From Sphingorhabdus sp. EL138 (GTDB lineage Bacteria > Pseudomonadota > Alphaproteobacteria > Sphingomonadales > Sphingomonadaceae), in assembly GCF_900258045.1 (NCBI RefSeq), contig NZ_OGVD01000002.1:1-64000 (forward strand): a DNA stretch of 64,000 nt. The letters are read 5' to 3'. Both the position numbers and the translations under genes were made by a program. This document shows, piece after piece, positions 18,369 to 27,385 of the stretch (within the stretch, counting starts at the first letter, position 1; each line of letters begins with the position of its first letter). The notes below the pieces were generated by a model. It was not told where the DNA came from, ran no database searches, and was given only the letters and a program-made list of their open reading frames with translations.

Positions 18369-19592
18369 ATGGCAACAGATGTAAAAGTCCCCGTACTGGG
18401 AGAATCGATTACCGAAGCGACTGTGGGTGAATGGCTCAAGCAGCCGGGTGATACGGTGGATGCCGACGAGCCCATTGCCAGTCTGGAAACCGACAAGGTA
18501 GCTCTGGAAGTGCCAGCTCCTGAAGCGGGTACCTTGAGTGAGCATCTCGTTGCCGTCGGCGATACTGTCGAGGTAGGTGCGATTATCGCGAAGATTGAAG
18601 CCGGCGGCGGTGCTGCGGCGTCGGCAGCCAAAGCTGCTCCGGCACCGGCGGCAGCCAAGGCAGAACCAGCAGCGGATGCATCCTCTATAACCCTGTCACC
18701 GGCGGTCCGCCGTCTGGTGCTGGAGCATGGAGTCGACCCCAGCAAGATCAAAGGCACCGGCAAAGATGGCCGCCTGACCAAAGATGATGTCGAGCAATAT
18801 GTGAAGACCGGTGCTGAGGCGCCGTTGGTTGAGAAGGGTACGGCAAAAGGTGCCGAGGTTCCGACCACCGCGCCAGCAGCTGGCGGCACCCGCAATGAAG
18901 AGCGCGTGCGGATGACCCGCCTGCGCCAGACCGTCGCCAAGCGTCTGAAAGAAGCACAGGATACGGCGGCTTTGCTGACGACATTTAACGATGTCGACAT
19001 GACCGCGGTGATGGAAACGCGCAGCAAATATAAAGAGCTGTTTGCCAAGAAACATGGCGTGAAGCTGGGCTTCATGGGTTTCTTTGCCAAGGCCGCCTGT
19101 CTCGCATTGAAAGACGTGCCGTCGGTCAATGCGCAGATTGATGGCGATGAGATTGTCTATCACGACTATGTCGATATCTCGGTCGCGGTGAGCGCGCCCA
19201 ATGGTCTGGTTGTGCCTGTGATCCGCAATGCCGAAGCGATGAGCTTTGCAGATGTCGAGAATACCATTGGCGATTTCGGCAAGCGCGCCAAGGATGGCAC
19301 GCTGACCATGGCAGATATGAAAGGCGGCACGTTTACGATTTCTAATGGCGGTGTATTCGGCTCGCTGATGTCGACCCCGATTATCAACCCACCACAATCG
19401 GCTGTGCTCGGTTTGCACCGGATCGAACAGCGTCCGGTGGTGATGCCAGACGGATCCATTGAAGCGCGTCCGATGATGTATCTGGCGCTGAGCTATGATC
19501 ATCGTCTGATCGATGGCCGTGAAGCGGTGACATTCCTGGTGCGGATCAAGGAAGCGATTGAAGATCCGACCCGGCTTTTGATTGATTTGTAA
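18369..19592 (+). CDS. sucB: Dihydrolipoamide succinyltransferase (E2 of 2-oxoglutarate dehydrogenase)
   Basis: The 407-residue protein has three domains: a lipoyl domain (1-78) with lipoyl-lysine K43 in ETDKVAL, a peripheral-subunit-binding domain (about 104-142, [20 protein letters not shown]) after an Ala/Pro linker, and a catalytic acyltransferase core ending in DHRLIDG with His378 and Asp382. It transfers the succinyl group to CoA and forms the complex core. It follows sucA by 42 bp and is followed by a double-hairpin repeat and lpdA. Confidence 0.98.
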   Translation: MATDVKVPVLGESITEATVGEWLKQPGDTVDADEPIASLETDKVALEVPAPEAGTLSEHLVAVGDTVEVGAIIAKIEAGGGAAASAAKAAPAPAAAKAEPAADASSITLSPAVRRLVLEHGVDPSKIKGTGKDGRLTKDDVEQYVKTGAEAPLVEKGTAKGAEVPTTAPAAGGTRNEERVRMTRLRQTVAKRLKEAQDTAALLTTFNDVDMTAVMETRSKYKELFAKKHGVKLGFMGFFAKAACLALKDVPSVNAQIDGDEIVYHDYVDISVAVSAPNGLVVPVIRNAEAMSFADVENTIGDFGKRAKDGTLTMADMKGGTFTISNGGVFGSLMSTPIINPPQSAVLGLHRIEQRPVVMPDGSIEARPMMYLALSYDHRLIDGREAVTFLVRIKEAIEDPTRLLIDL

Positions 19593-19612
19593 CCTAGGTA
19601 ACAACCCTAACT

Positions 19613-19670
19613 CGTCATGCTGAACTTGTTTCAGCATCTACTAAGGCCCCGAAACAAGTTCGGGACGACG
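19613..19670. repeat. Double-hairpin REP/BIME-like element between sucB and lpdA
   Basis: Two consecutive stems, ATGCTGAA/TTCAGCAT and CCCGAA/TTCGGG, are bracketed by CGTC and GACG. This layout is a common intergenic repeat in sphingomonads. It lies between sucB and lpdA in the direction of transcription and may affect processing of the mRNA rather than end it, as no T-run follows. Confidence 0.8.
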
Positions 19671-19686
19671 AACCAAGAGGCAGAAT

Positions 19687-21096
19687 ATGGCTAACAGTGA
19701 ATATGACTATGATGTTCTGGTAATCGGCTCTGGCCCCGGCGGTTATGTCGCGGCTATTCGAGCCGCGCAGCTCGGCCTGAAAACCGCTTGTGTGGAGAGC
19801 CGGGAGACACTGGGCGGCACCTGCCTCAATGTTGGCTGCATCCCGTCCAAGGCGATGCTGCACGCGTCGGAGCTTTATCATGAAGCCCATAGCGGTGCCC
19901 TTGAGAAATTCGGCATCAAGCTGACAGGTGCGAAACTGGATCTCAAACAGATGCACGCGGAAAAATCCAAGGCGGTCGACGAACTGACCGGCGGGATCGA
20001 ATTTCTGTTCAAGAAGAACAAGGTCGAATGGCTAAAAGGGCGCGGCGCGTTTGAAAGTGCGAATAGCGTCAAGATCGGCAACAAGACGGTCACCGCGAAA
20101 AACATCATCATCGCAACCGGGTCTTCGGTCACCCCGCTGCCGGGCGTCGATATCGACAATAGCAAACATGTCGTCGTCGACAGCACCGGTGCACTCGAAC
20201 TGCCGAAAGTGCCGAATCATATGGTCGTCATTGGCGGCGGCGTAATTGGTCTGGAACTGGGCAGCGTTTGGCTGCGTCTGGGTGCGAAAGTGACCGTCGT
20301 GGAATATCTCGACAAGATCCTGCCCGGCATGGATGGCGATATTCGCAAAGATGCCGCCCGCATCTTCAAGAAACAGGGCTTTGACATCAAGACCGGAACC
20401 AAAGTGACCGGGTGTACCGTTAAAGGCAAAAAAGCGACTCTGACCGTGGAACCAGCGAAGGGTGGCGATGCAGAAACCATCGAAGCGGATGCGGTACTGG
20501 TGGCGATTGGTCGTCGGCCCAATACCGATGGCCTCGCGCTCGATAAGGCAGGGCTGGAAACCAACAAGCACGGCCAGATTGAAGTCGGTCATGATTTCCA
20601 GACGGCGGTTAAAGGCGTCTACGCTATCGGTGATGTCACCCCCGGACCGATGCTCGCACACAAGGCCGAGGATGAAGGCATTGCCGCAGCCGAATTTGTC
20701 GCAGGTCAGCAAGGTATCGTGAACCATGACCTGATCCCCGGCGTGGTCTATACCTATCCGGAAATTGCCAGCATCGGTAAAACTGAAGAAGAGGTCAAGG
20801 AAAGCGGTGTCGCCTACAAGGTCGGCAAATTCCCCTTTGCAGGCAACAGCCGCGCGAAGACCAATCGCGATACTGACGGCTATGTAAAAGTGATTGCCGA
20901 CGCGGAAACGGATCGTGTGCTGGGTGCGCATATCATTTCTTCGCTCGCGGGAACCCTTGTCGCACAAGTCACGCAGGCGATGGAATTTGGCACAACAAGT
21001 GAAGATATTGCCTACACCTGTCATGCCCATCCGACGCACAGCGAAGCGGTCAAGGAAGCAGCGATGGCGGTACAGGGCAAACCCATCCACATGTGA
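19687..21096 (+). CDS. lpdA: Dihydrolipoyl dehydrogenase (E3)
   Basis: The 469-residue flavoprotein has FAD loop VIGSGPGGYVAA (12-23), the redox disulfide GGTCLNVGC with Cys46/Cys51, the NAD loop VIGGGVIGLELGSVW near 180, and the C-terminal catalytic dyad His448/Glu453 in HPTHSE. It reoxidises the lipoyl group of SucB and other 2-oxo-acid dehydrogenases. AGAGG lies 8 bp before the start. It is the last gene of the mdh-sucDAB-lpdA block. Confidence 0.98.
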   Translation: MANSEYDYDVLVIGSGPGGYVAAIRAAQLGLKTACVESRETLGGTCLNVGCIPSKAMLHASELYHEAHSGALEKFGIKLTGAKLDLKQMHAEKSKAVDELTGGIEFLFKKNKVEWLKGRGAFESANSVKIGNKTVTAKNIIIATGSSVTPLPGVDIDNSKHVVVDSTGALELPKVPNHMVVIGGGVIGLELGSVWLRLGAKVTVVEYLDKILPGMDGDIRKDAARIFKKQGFDIKTGTKVTGCTVKGKKATLTVEPAKGGDAETIEADAVLVAIGRRPNTDGLALDKAGLETNKHGQIEVGHDFQTAVKGVYAIGDVTPGPMLAHKAEDEGIAAAEFVAGQQGIVNHDLIPGVVYTYPEIASIGKTEEEVKESGVAYKVGKFPFAGNSRAKTNRDTDGYVKVIADAETDRVLGAHIISSLAGTLVAQVTQAMEFGTTSEDIAYTCHAHPTHSEAVKEAAMAVQGKPIHM

Positions 21097-21148
21097 TTTG
21101 ACGGTACCATTATTATCGGCGCATAATCTGTAGCGGAGAGAGAAAAAT

Positions 21149-22483
21149 ATGACGATCCCTTCCCTTACAGATCAGCCCGGCGCCATAGCTGTGGCAGCCG
21201 ATATCGCGGCAGGAAAATTAACGGCAGTCGAAGCGGTAGAGGCTGCGATCAAGCGTATTGAAAAGCTGGACGGCCCAATAAATGCAGTTGTCGTGCGCGA
21301 TTTTGAGCGCGCCCGACAAGCCGCGCGCGATGCCGATGCGCGGCTGGCCAAAGGCGATCGCAGCCCCTTGCTGGGCGTGCCGATGACGGTCAAGGAAAGT
21401 TTCAACATTGCCGGACTGCCGACCAGCTGGGGAATTGAGGCGGCCGCCGGTAATATTGCCGAATCAGACGCGTTAGTGGTCCAGCGCCTCAAAGCCGCCG
21501 GTGCGGTCATCCTTGGTAAAACCAACGTACCACCCATGTTGGCCGACATGTTTTCCGAAAATGCGATCTATGGACGGACCAGCAACCCTCACGATTTGGG
21601 ACGATCGCCCGGCGGGTCATCCGGAGGCGGTGCCGCTGCTGTGGCCAGCGGGATGGTGGCACTGGAATATGGTTCGGACATTGGCGGTTCGATCCGCGTC
21701 CCGGCCCATTATTGCGGCATCTGGGGGCACAAGCCAACCTATGGTGTGGTGAGTGGTGACGGCCATTTCATGCCGGGTTTTCAGGAGGGGGCTTTTCGGC
21801 CGCTTTCCGTGGTCGGACCGCTGGCCCGCAATGCTGATGATCTGGAGCTTCTGTTCGAACTGACGCTGGACCGGTCTCTGCCCAAGCAGTCGAAATCCTT
21901 GGGCGAAACGCGCATATTGCTGCTTGCCGACCATCCTTGCGTAACTATGGGGGAAGGCATGCGGCAGTGCATGGAAGCTGTTGTCGCCCGCCTGGAGGAT
22001 AGCGGGGTAGAGGTGGCGCGCTCGACCACCTTGCTGCCGGATCTGGAGCAGCAGCATCGCGATTATCTGCATATGCTAAACGTCATTATGACAGCTGGAG
22101 CGCCGCGGCCCGATGGCACTGTTGTGACGGCGGCCGATTGGTTCGGTCTGCTGGATGCACAGGCCCGTAACCAGCGGCGTTGGCGCGACTTGTTTGAAGA
22201 ATATGACCTCGTGATAGCTCCGCCATCCAGCATGCCGGCATTTCCTCATGATACCCGGCCTATGAAGGACCGAACGTTGTCGATTGATGGTGTCGATCAG
22301 CCTGCTGCCGAACAGCTTGCCTGGTCGGGTCTAGTAACATTTCCGGGCTTACCGGCGACGGTCCTGCCCATCGGGCAAGTCGATGGGCTGCCGGTCGGGA
22401 TGCAGGTCATTGCTGATCGCTATGAGGATCATAAAGCCATAGCCGGCGCGCGTGAGATCGGCGTGCTGCTGGCCAGCGAATAG
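21149..22483 (+). CDS. Amidase (amidase-signature family)
   Basis: The 444-residue protein carries the amidase signature GRSPGGSSGGGAAAVASGMV. The Ser-Ser-Lys triad is visible as Lys82 (TVKES), Ser157 (GGSSGG) and Ser181 (GGSIRVPA). Family members hydrolyse amides or act as the GatA subunit; no GatB/GatC partners are nearby and the C-terminal half is shorter than GatA, so a stand-alone amidase is more likely. The substrate is unknown. The next gene starts 3 bp after the stop. Confidence 0.9.
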   Translation: MTIPSLTDQPGAIAVAADIAAGKLTAVEAVEAAIKRIEKLDGPINAVVVRDFERARQAARDADARLAKGDRSPLLGVPMTVKESFNIAGLPTSWGIEAAAGNIAESDALVVQRLKAAGAVILGKTNVPPMLADMFSENAIYGRTSNPHDLGRSPGGSSGGGAAAVASGMVALEYGSDIGGSIRVPAHYCGIWGHKPTYGVVSGDGHFMPGFQEGAFRPLSVVGPLARNADDLELLFELTLDRSLPKQSKSLGETRILLLADHPCVTMGEGMRQCMEAVVARLEDSGVEVARSTTLLPDLEQQHRDYLHMLNVIMTAGAPRPDGTVVTAADWFGLLDAQARNQRRWRDLFEEYDLVIAPPSSMPAFPHDTRPMKDRTLSIDGVDQPAAEQLAWSGLVTFPGLPATVLPIGQVDGLPVGMQVIADRYEDHKAIAGAREIGVLLASE

Positions 22484-22486
22484 CTG

Positions 22487-23164
22487 ATGCACGGAAGATT
22501 TTATCACTGGCATGTCTGGCTTGGCTGGTTGATCGGTGTACCGATCATATTGTGGACTGCTTCTGGCCTGTTGATGGTGTCGCAGCCGATTGAAACCGTG
22601 CGCGGCAATCATTTGCGCAGCGAGCAGCCTGCGCTCGATCCGATCATACCGGTGGCACCCGTTTTGGAAGGCCGAAAGGCCAAAGACCTGACCCTGCAGC
22701 AAAATGTGCAGGGCCCGTATTGGGTCATAAGCTATGCCGATGGCGGTAAAAGGCGGGCCGATCCCGTGACCGGAAAATTGCTGCCACCGATTGCTGCTGC
22801 TGAAGCCAGTGCGCTGGCTATCGCGGCCCGGTCGGATGTTACTGCAATACAGTCCGTTGCAAAATATGCGGCAGACAAAGCACCATCGGATTTGCGCCGG
22901 GATCGCCCGTCTTGGCAGGTTGTTTTCGAGGATGACGCCCGTTTCTATATCGATGCGGATACCGGCGAATTGCTCGCCGTCCGTACCAAATTCTGGCGTG
23001 TTTTCGATTTCATGTGGGGTTTGCATATCATGGATTTGCAAACCCGCGAAGATACCAGCCATCCGATCCTGATCGGGTCGGCTGTGCTGGCTCTGTTCAG
23101 TTCAATACTGGGCTTCGTGCTGCTGTTCACGCGTGGTGCCCGCAAAAGACGGAAAAGCGTTTGA
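22487..23164 (+). CDS. PepSY-domain membrane protein
   Basis: The 225-residue protein has an N-terminal membrane helix (WLGWLIGVPIILWTASGLLMV, split about 13-31), a periplasmic PepSY-like part with TGEL-type repeats (DPVTGKLL, DADTGELL), and a C-terminal helix (about 192-214) with a basic RKRRK tail. PepSY proteins of this kind are often linked to iron-related or redox membrane functions; no specific role is visible. It follows the amidase closely and overlaps the start of the TRIC gene, suggesting an operon. Confidence 0.82.
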   Translation: MHGRFYHWHVWLGWLIGVPIILWTASGLLMVSQPIETVRGNHLRSEQPALDPIIPVAPVLEGRKAKDLTLQQNVQGPYWVISYADGGKRRADPVTGKLLPPIAAAEASALAIAARSDVTAIQSVAKYAADKAPSDLRRDRPSWQVVFEDDARFYIDADTGELLAVRTKFWRVFDFMWGLHIMDLQTREDTSHPILIGSAVLALFSSILGFVLLFTRGARKRRKSV

Positions 23165-23793
23165 ATAGCACGGTCCTTTACAACGCGCTGGGCTGGCTTG
23201 ACCTGTTCGGCATTGCGGTCTTCGCGATATCAGGCGCTCTGGTTGCCGCGCGCAACGGGCAGACCTTGATCACCTTTGCGTTTTTCGCGCTTGTTACCGG
23301 GGTCGGCGGCGGTACCGTGCGCGACTTGCTCATCGGGGCTCCGGTTTTCTGGGTCCAGGACAGCCGTGTGCCGATCCTGTGTCTGGGTATTGCGCTGATT
23401 GTCTGGATCACGCCGGTTCGGATCTGGCGTCCGGCAGCCGTAGACTGGTTCGACGCCATCGGGCTGGCGGCTTATTCCGTCTTCGGTGCGGCCAAGGCGC
23501 TGCAGTTAGGCATTGATCCGGTGCCTGCGGCGATTATGGGGATTATCACCGCAAGCGTCGGCGGCGTCATTCGTGACCTGATTGCCGGGGAACCGTCTAT
23601 CATCATCCGGCCAGAACTTTATGTTACGGCGGGGGCCTTGTCAGCCTTTGCGTTTGTTGGCCTTGCGCAGACTGGCATACCCGGGATCATCGCTGCCTTG
23701 ATCGCTTTTGCTGCAGGTTTTGCCTTGCGCGCTTTGGCTATCGTGAAGGGATTGTCCCTACCGTCCTATCGCGGAGCCGAGGACAGCGAATAG
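23161..23793 (+). CDS. Trimeric intracellular cation channel (TRIC/YicG) family protein
   Basis: The protein is 210 residues from TTG 23161, which overlaps the PepSY stop (TTGA); the frame extends further 5' but only as a shadow inside the PepSY gene. Seven hydrophobic helices occur in two repeats, each with the family motif GxGGGTVRDLL / GxxGGVIRDLI. Bacterial TRIC (UPF0126) proteins form trimeric K+-permeable channels. The 3' end overlaps the convergent sppA gene by 28 bp. The start codon choice is the main uncertainty. Confidence 0.86.
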   Translation: MNSTVLYNALGWLDLFGIAVFAISGALVAARNGQTLITFAFFALVTGVGGGTVRDLLIGAPVFWVQDSRVPILCLGIALIVWITPVRIWRPAAVDWFDAIGLAAYSVFGAAKALQLGIDPVPAAIMGIITASVGGVIRDLIAGEPSIIIRPELYVTAGALSAFAFVGLAQTGIPGIIAALIAFAAGFALRALAIVKGLSLPSYRGAEDSE

Positions 23794-25652
23794 CTCCTGA
23801 GCAGATCGAAAAGGGCAGGTGTCTGACTATGTACTCTGGGGCTAACTCCGCCGCATTCCAGACATAGAGCCTGTACGTCTTCGCGTGCCATCAAACCGCG
23901 AGCGGTCTGTAATGCTTGGGCAAAACTCGCCTTTTGTTGCCGCGCAACCCAACCGATCATGCCAGTGACCGGTTTGGCTCTGGCTTCCCCAAAGGGTGTT
24001 CCTCCAAGCGGAAGCCATTTGAACACGGGTGCCTCCTCAAGATATTTCGCATGATAGTCGCCCTCCTCAAGCCCGGCGCGTTTCGCTGCTTCGGCGAGCG
24101 CTTCTTTCATCCCGCCAAAACTGTCTACCAGTCCCAGTTGCCGAGCTGTGCCGCCGTCCCAGACTCGGCCCTGACCAATAGTATCAACCTCTGCGTTGGT
24201 CTTGCCGCGCGCCTTTCCGACGAGGCTGAGGAAATCCTCATAGCTATGCTCAACTCCCGATTGCAGGACAGTGTTGAGATCTTCGCTGAAACCGCCGACA
24301 AAATCCGGTTCGCCAGATAGGGGAGTCGTCTGCACACCATCAGCGGTAACGCCCCATTTACCCAGGGCTTTTTCAAAACTGGGCAAGACGGCAAAGACAC
24401 CAATGGATCCGGTAATCGTATCCGGCTCGGCCATGATATGATCGCCTGCCGCGGCAATCCAATAGCCGCCGCTGGCTGCAACATCCCCCATGGAGATAAC
24501 AATGGGAATCTCGGCTTTCTTAATGTCGTCAAGTGCTAACCGGATTTCTTCGCTGGCAAAGGCCGATCCTCCAGGCGAGTTTACCCGTACAACGAGTGCC
24601 TTGATCTGCTTTTCTTCGAGCGCCTTGTAAATCTGTTCGGCAATCCGGCCGCTGGCGGCAATGCCGGGTCCAGCGTTGCCGCTGACAATTTCTCCGGCGA
24701 CGGTGATGACACCAATTGCGTCACCGCTGCTGCCTTCGGGATTGGCGGCGACGAAACCGTCATAGTCAATGCTTTTGAAACTGTCCGGAGACGGCTTTGT
24801 GTCTTCCCCAACTTTTTCAGCAACATAGCGACCAAAGGCTACCCGGTCGCCAATTTTATCGACCAGTTTTTGCTCGACTGCGATCTTGGTATAGTCACCT
24901 CCGGCGGTCTTGATGAGGGTCGCCGGATCATTGGCATAGGGCTCAATCACGGCTTGTGGGCGCGCCTTTTTTACTTCCGCCAACCAACTGTCCCACATGA
25001 CGGAATAAAGCGCTGCGGATGCCTCTTTCGCTTCAGGGGACTGGTTGTCGCGCATATAGGGCTCCACCGCGCTCTTATAGGTGCCGACACGGTAGATATT
25101 GGCGGTGATGCCCAGCTGATCGATCAGATTTTTATAGTAAAGCCTGTTACCACCGGGGCCGGCAAAGACAATACCGCCCATCGGGTCCATCCAGATTTCA
25201 TCGGCATGGGCCGCCAGCTGATAACTGTCATCGCTGTAGAAATTGGCATAGGCATAAATTGGTTTTTCGGCCAATTTGACCTGCTCAAGTGCCTCGCTTA
25301 CGGCGTTGAGACTGGTTTGTCCGGCGCCCATGAAAGTGCTCAGGTCAAGAACCACGGCTTTCACCCGGTCATCTTCGGCCGCGGCATCAATCGCGCGAAC
25401 CACATCCCGCAACCGATATTCGCGCATGGTATTCTCATTATTCGTGAACATGGCTGTAAAATCCTGCTGTGCAGGTTGTTCGACAATGACACCATTGAAA
25501 TCGAGGAGTAGTGCGCCGTCATTAATTGCTGCCACATTGGGCCGGACCGAAAGAGCCGCATAAAGGACAGCGAAGAACAGCAACATTGCGATCAGGACCA
25601 AAGCGTCTTTGATCGCTACCAGAAATTTCCAAGCTGCACGGGCAAACTGCAT
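23766..25652 (-). CDS. sppA: Signal peptide peptidase SppA, 67K type
   Basis: The protein is 628 residues from ATG 25652; GGAGA lies 9 bp upstream, favouring it over ATG 25664-25666 at near-zero spacing. It is a membrane-bound serine protease that degrades cleaved signal peptides. A single N-terminal helix (about 17-36) is followed by two tandem S49 domains. Catalytic Lys193 is in GTYKSAVEP and Ser395 in DVAASGGYW, the split dyad of the long SppA type. It faces the TRIC gene with a 28-bp tail overlap and lies downstream of the nrsF terminator. Confidence 0.94.
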   Translation of the reverse strand: MQFARAAWKFLVAIKDALVLIAMLLFFAVLYAALSVRPNVAAINDGALLLDFNGVIVEQPAQQDFTAMFTNNENTMREYRLRDVVRAIDAAAEDDRVKAVVLDLSTFMGAGQTSLNAVSEALEQVKLAEKPIYAYANFYSDDSYQLAAHADEIWMDPMGGIVFAGPGGNRLYYKNLIDQLGITANIYRVGTYKSAVEPYMRDNQSPEAKEASAALYSVMWDSWLAEVKKARPQAVIEPYANDPATLIKTAGGDYTKIAVEQKLVDKIGDRVAFGRYVAEKVGEDTKPSPDSFKSIDYDGFVAANPEGSSGDAIGVITVAGEIVSGNAGPGIAASGRIAEQIYKALEEKQIKALVVRVNSPGGSAFASEEIRLALDDIKKAEIPIVISMGDVAASGGYWIAAAGDHIMAEPDTITGSIGVFAVLPSFEKALGKWGVTADGVQTTPLSGEPDFVGGFSEDLNTVLQSGVEHSYEDFLSLVGKARGKTNAEVDTIGQGRVWDGGTARQLGLVDSFGGMKEALAEAAKRAGLEEGDYHAKYLEEAPVFKWLPLGGTPFGEARAKPVTGMIGWVARQQKASFAQALQTARGLMAREDVQALCLECGGVSPRVHSQTPALFDLLRSYSLSSAPR

Positions 25653-25671
25653 TGTCGTCATTCTCCACAAG

Positions 25672-25704
25672 AAAGGCGGCTGATCATCGCTGACCGCCGC
25701 CTTT
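25672..25704 (-). terminator. Probable terminator of the bufferin/sigF operon
   Basis: AAAGGCGGC and GCCGCCTTT form a 9-bp stem with a 15-nt loop in the 75 bp between the nrsF stop and the sppA start. It is the only stem downstream of nrsF. The U-tract on the minus strand is short, so termination may be partial. Confidence 0.6.
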
Positions 25705-25727
25705 TATATGGTTATACCTGCCGGAAA

Positions 25728-26378
25728 TTACCAGCGGATAAGATGCGGTACGACAAATCTTCCGATCAGAGCACTGACCAGTACCGGCAGGGTGAACCAT
25801 AATCCGATATAGTAAATGTCGTTAAACGGGCAGAAAATATTATAAGCAGCCGCTCCCAGAGCGCCGGATGCGATGCCGACCAGCCAGCCAGCGCGTTCCG
25901 GAGAGGTTGGCGCGCCTTGGCGTAACCAGGTGGTCAGACCGCCGCCAATGACCAAAGCTGACATCATGCTGACCGTCAGGCAGCGCAGACCTTCAGTGGG
26001 TCGCAACGCTTCTACTGGCGGCATGTTGATCGCGCTCATGATAGCTGCTGTCAGCGGGAATAGAGCTGCCGTAACCAGCGCCCAAATCCAACCGCGATTG
26101 AGATTGCCAACACCGGGTCGAGCCATATTGGCTGCTGCAAAAGCCGTTGCAATACCAAGCATCAAGAGCACGCCGCTGCGCAGGAAGAACATCTGATGAG
26201 CCATGCCCATCGCCAGATCACCGCGTACGCCCAAAAAGAAGGCGACACTGGAAGAGACGGCCAACATCAGGATCGCTGTCACCGCCATACCGCCTGAAGG
26301 TTTCAGGGTACGGACCGGTGCAAGATCATCGACCAGGTCATCGATCAGGCTATTTGCTACTTCACTCATTTCATTCAC
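25728..26378 (-). CDS. nrsF: NrsF-family (DUF1109) membrane anti-sigma factor
   Basis: The 216-residue protein has a short cytoplasmic N-terminus (about 1-28) and six hydrophobic helices. It carries the family motif LRxGAPTSPERAG in the fourth/fifth helix region and two conserved-looking cysteines (GLRCLTV and IFCPFND). NrsF in Caulobacter keeps ECF sigma factor SigF inactive at the membrane until metal or oxidative stress; the cysteines are implicated in that sensing. The start overlaps the sigF stop by 8 bp, as expected for a sigma/anti-sigma pair. Confidence 0.9.
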   Translation of the reverse strand: MNEMSEVANSLIDDLVDDLAPVRTLKPSGGMAVTAILMLAVSSSVAFFLGVRGDLAMGMAHQMFFLRSGVLLMLGIATAFAAANMARPGVGNLNRGWIWALVTAALFPLTAAIMSAINMPPVEALRPTEGLRCLTVSMMSALVIGGGLTTWLRQGAPTSPERAGWLVGIASGALGAAAYNIFCPFNDIYYIGLWFTLPVLVSALIGRFVVPHLIRW

Positions 26379-26895
26379 TCTCGATAAGGGCGCTCATTTT
26401 CTTGAGCCCCCGATGGATATTTACTTTCACCAGTGATTCCGACTGGCCGGTTTTTGCCGCGGCTTCGGCAATGCTTAGTCCCTCAATTTTTACCATGGCG
26501 ATAACATCGGCCTGTTTATCAGGGATCATTCCCAATAAACGTTCCAAGCTCACCTTGGCGGTTACGTCCTCATCCTGTGGATCGGCAACCAGTTCTTCAT
26601 TCAGTTCGCCATGCTCGTGGCGATAGATTTTGCGCAGGCCGTCAATCCAGCGATAACGTCCGATGGCGGCGAGCCAGGGCAAGAACGCTTTGGTAGGATC
26701 ATAGCTGGCCCGCTTTTTGTGCAACGAGATCAACGTTTCCTGCACCAGGTCATCAACCTCCGCCGGATTGATCTTGCGCGCATAATAGCGCCGCAGCCAT
26801 TTCTCGCACTCCGTCAGCAGACTGGCATAACATTGTTTGTCGCCGCCCTGCGCCTTGACCATTAAATGGCGCAATGTTTCTTCATTGGCGATCAT
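26371..26895 (-). CDS. sigF: ECF RNA polymerase sigma factor, SigF-like
   Basis: The 174-residue protein has sigma region 2 (about 20-90, with VDDLVQETLISLHKK and WLAAIGRYRWIDGLRK) and region 4 (about 115-170, IPDKQADVIAMVKIEGLSIAEAAAKTGQSESLVKVNIHRGLKKM). It is the partner of NrsF immediately downstream. In Caulobacter SigF recognises GTAACC-N16-CGAA. Two exact matches lie in this operon at 29440-29465 and 27458-27483, which supports both the identity and autoregulation. Confidence 0.92.
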   Translation of the reverse strand: MIANEETLRHLMVKAQGGDKQCYASLLTECEKWLRRYYARKINPAEVDDLVQETLISLHKKRASYDPTKAFLPWLAAIGRYRWIDGLRKIYRHEHGELNEELVADPQDEDVTAKVSLERLLGMIPDKQADVIAMVKIEGLSIAEAAAKTGQSESLVKVNIHRGLKKMSALIESE

Positions 26896-26919
26896 GGCTA
26901 CTCTCCCCGGCTTCCCAGC

Positions 26920-27360
26920 TTAGCCCAGTTTCCCGCCGACCAGCTTGTCGAGGGAGAATAGGCCGCCGCCACGCGTAATCAGGACCAGTGCCAAGGCTAC
27001 CCAGATAATATGCACGGACCACCAAGCTTCAGGATAGACGAAAAACTGGATGACCAAGGTCATGACTAGCAGCCCGGCCGCGCCAAAGCGGGTTGCAAGA
27101 CCCAATACGAGTAGAATCGGGAAGAAATGCTCGGCATAGGTAGCGATCAAACCGGTGATTTCGGGAAAAGGCATGCCATATTCATCACGGAACAGATCGA
27201 CGGTCAGTTCTTTCATCGTCAGAAAACTGCCATCTTCGACCTTTGTGCGGGCAGAGCGCCAGAATATGCCAGCCAGTGCCACGCGGGCAAAGAGGAGCGC
27301 GATCGCTTCTGGAAAAGCGCCGCTTACTAGACCAATTGCTTTTTTAATCAGGTTCATCAT
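26920..27360 (-). CDS. DoxX-family membrane protein
   Basis: The 146-residue four-helix membrane protein has the DoxX signature: ALLFARVALAGIFWRSARTKVE early, then EYGMPFPE and AEHFFPILLVLGLATRFGA. In bufferin operons a DoxX-like protein is a frequent last partner, thought to act in the membrane with the peptide or electron transfer. It is encoded between bufC and sigF, 24 bp ahead of sigF, and 90 bp downstream of an internal SigF-type promoter. Confidence 0.88.
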   Translation of the reverse strand: MMNLIKKAIGLVSGAFPEAIALLFARVALAGIFWRSARTKVEDGSFLTMKELTVDLFRDEYGMPFPEITGLIATYAEHFFPILLVLGLATRFGAAGLLVMTLVIQFFVYPEAWWSVHIIWVALALVLITRGGGLFSLDKLVGGKLG

Positions 27361-27385
27361 TTCGGTTACCCCGTTAAATCATTCA

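Noticed and set aside
27361-27373. Minus-strand GTAACCGAA just before the doxX start, resembling SigF promoter boxes
   Set aside because: The two boxes touch with no 16-nt spacer, so it cannot be that promoter; the G-run before it is probably the ribosome site.
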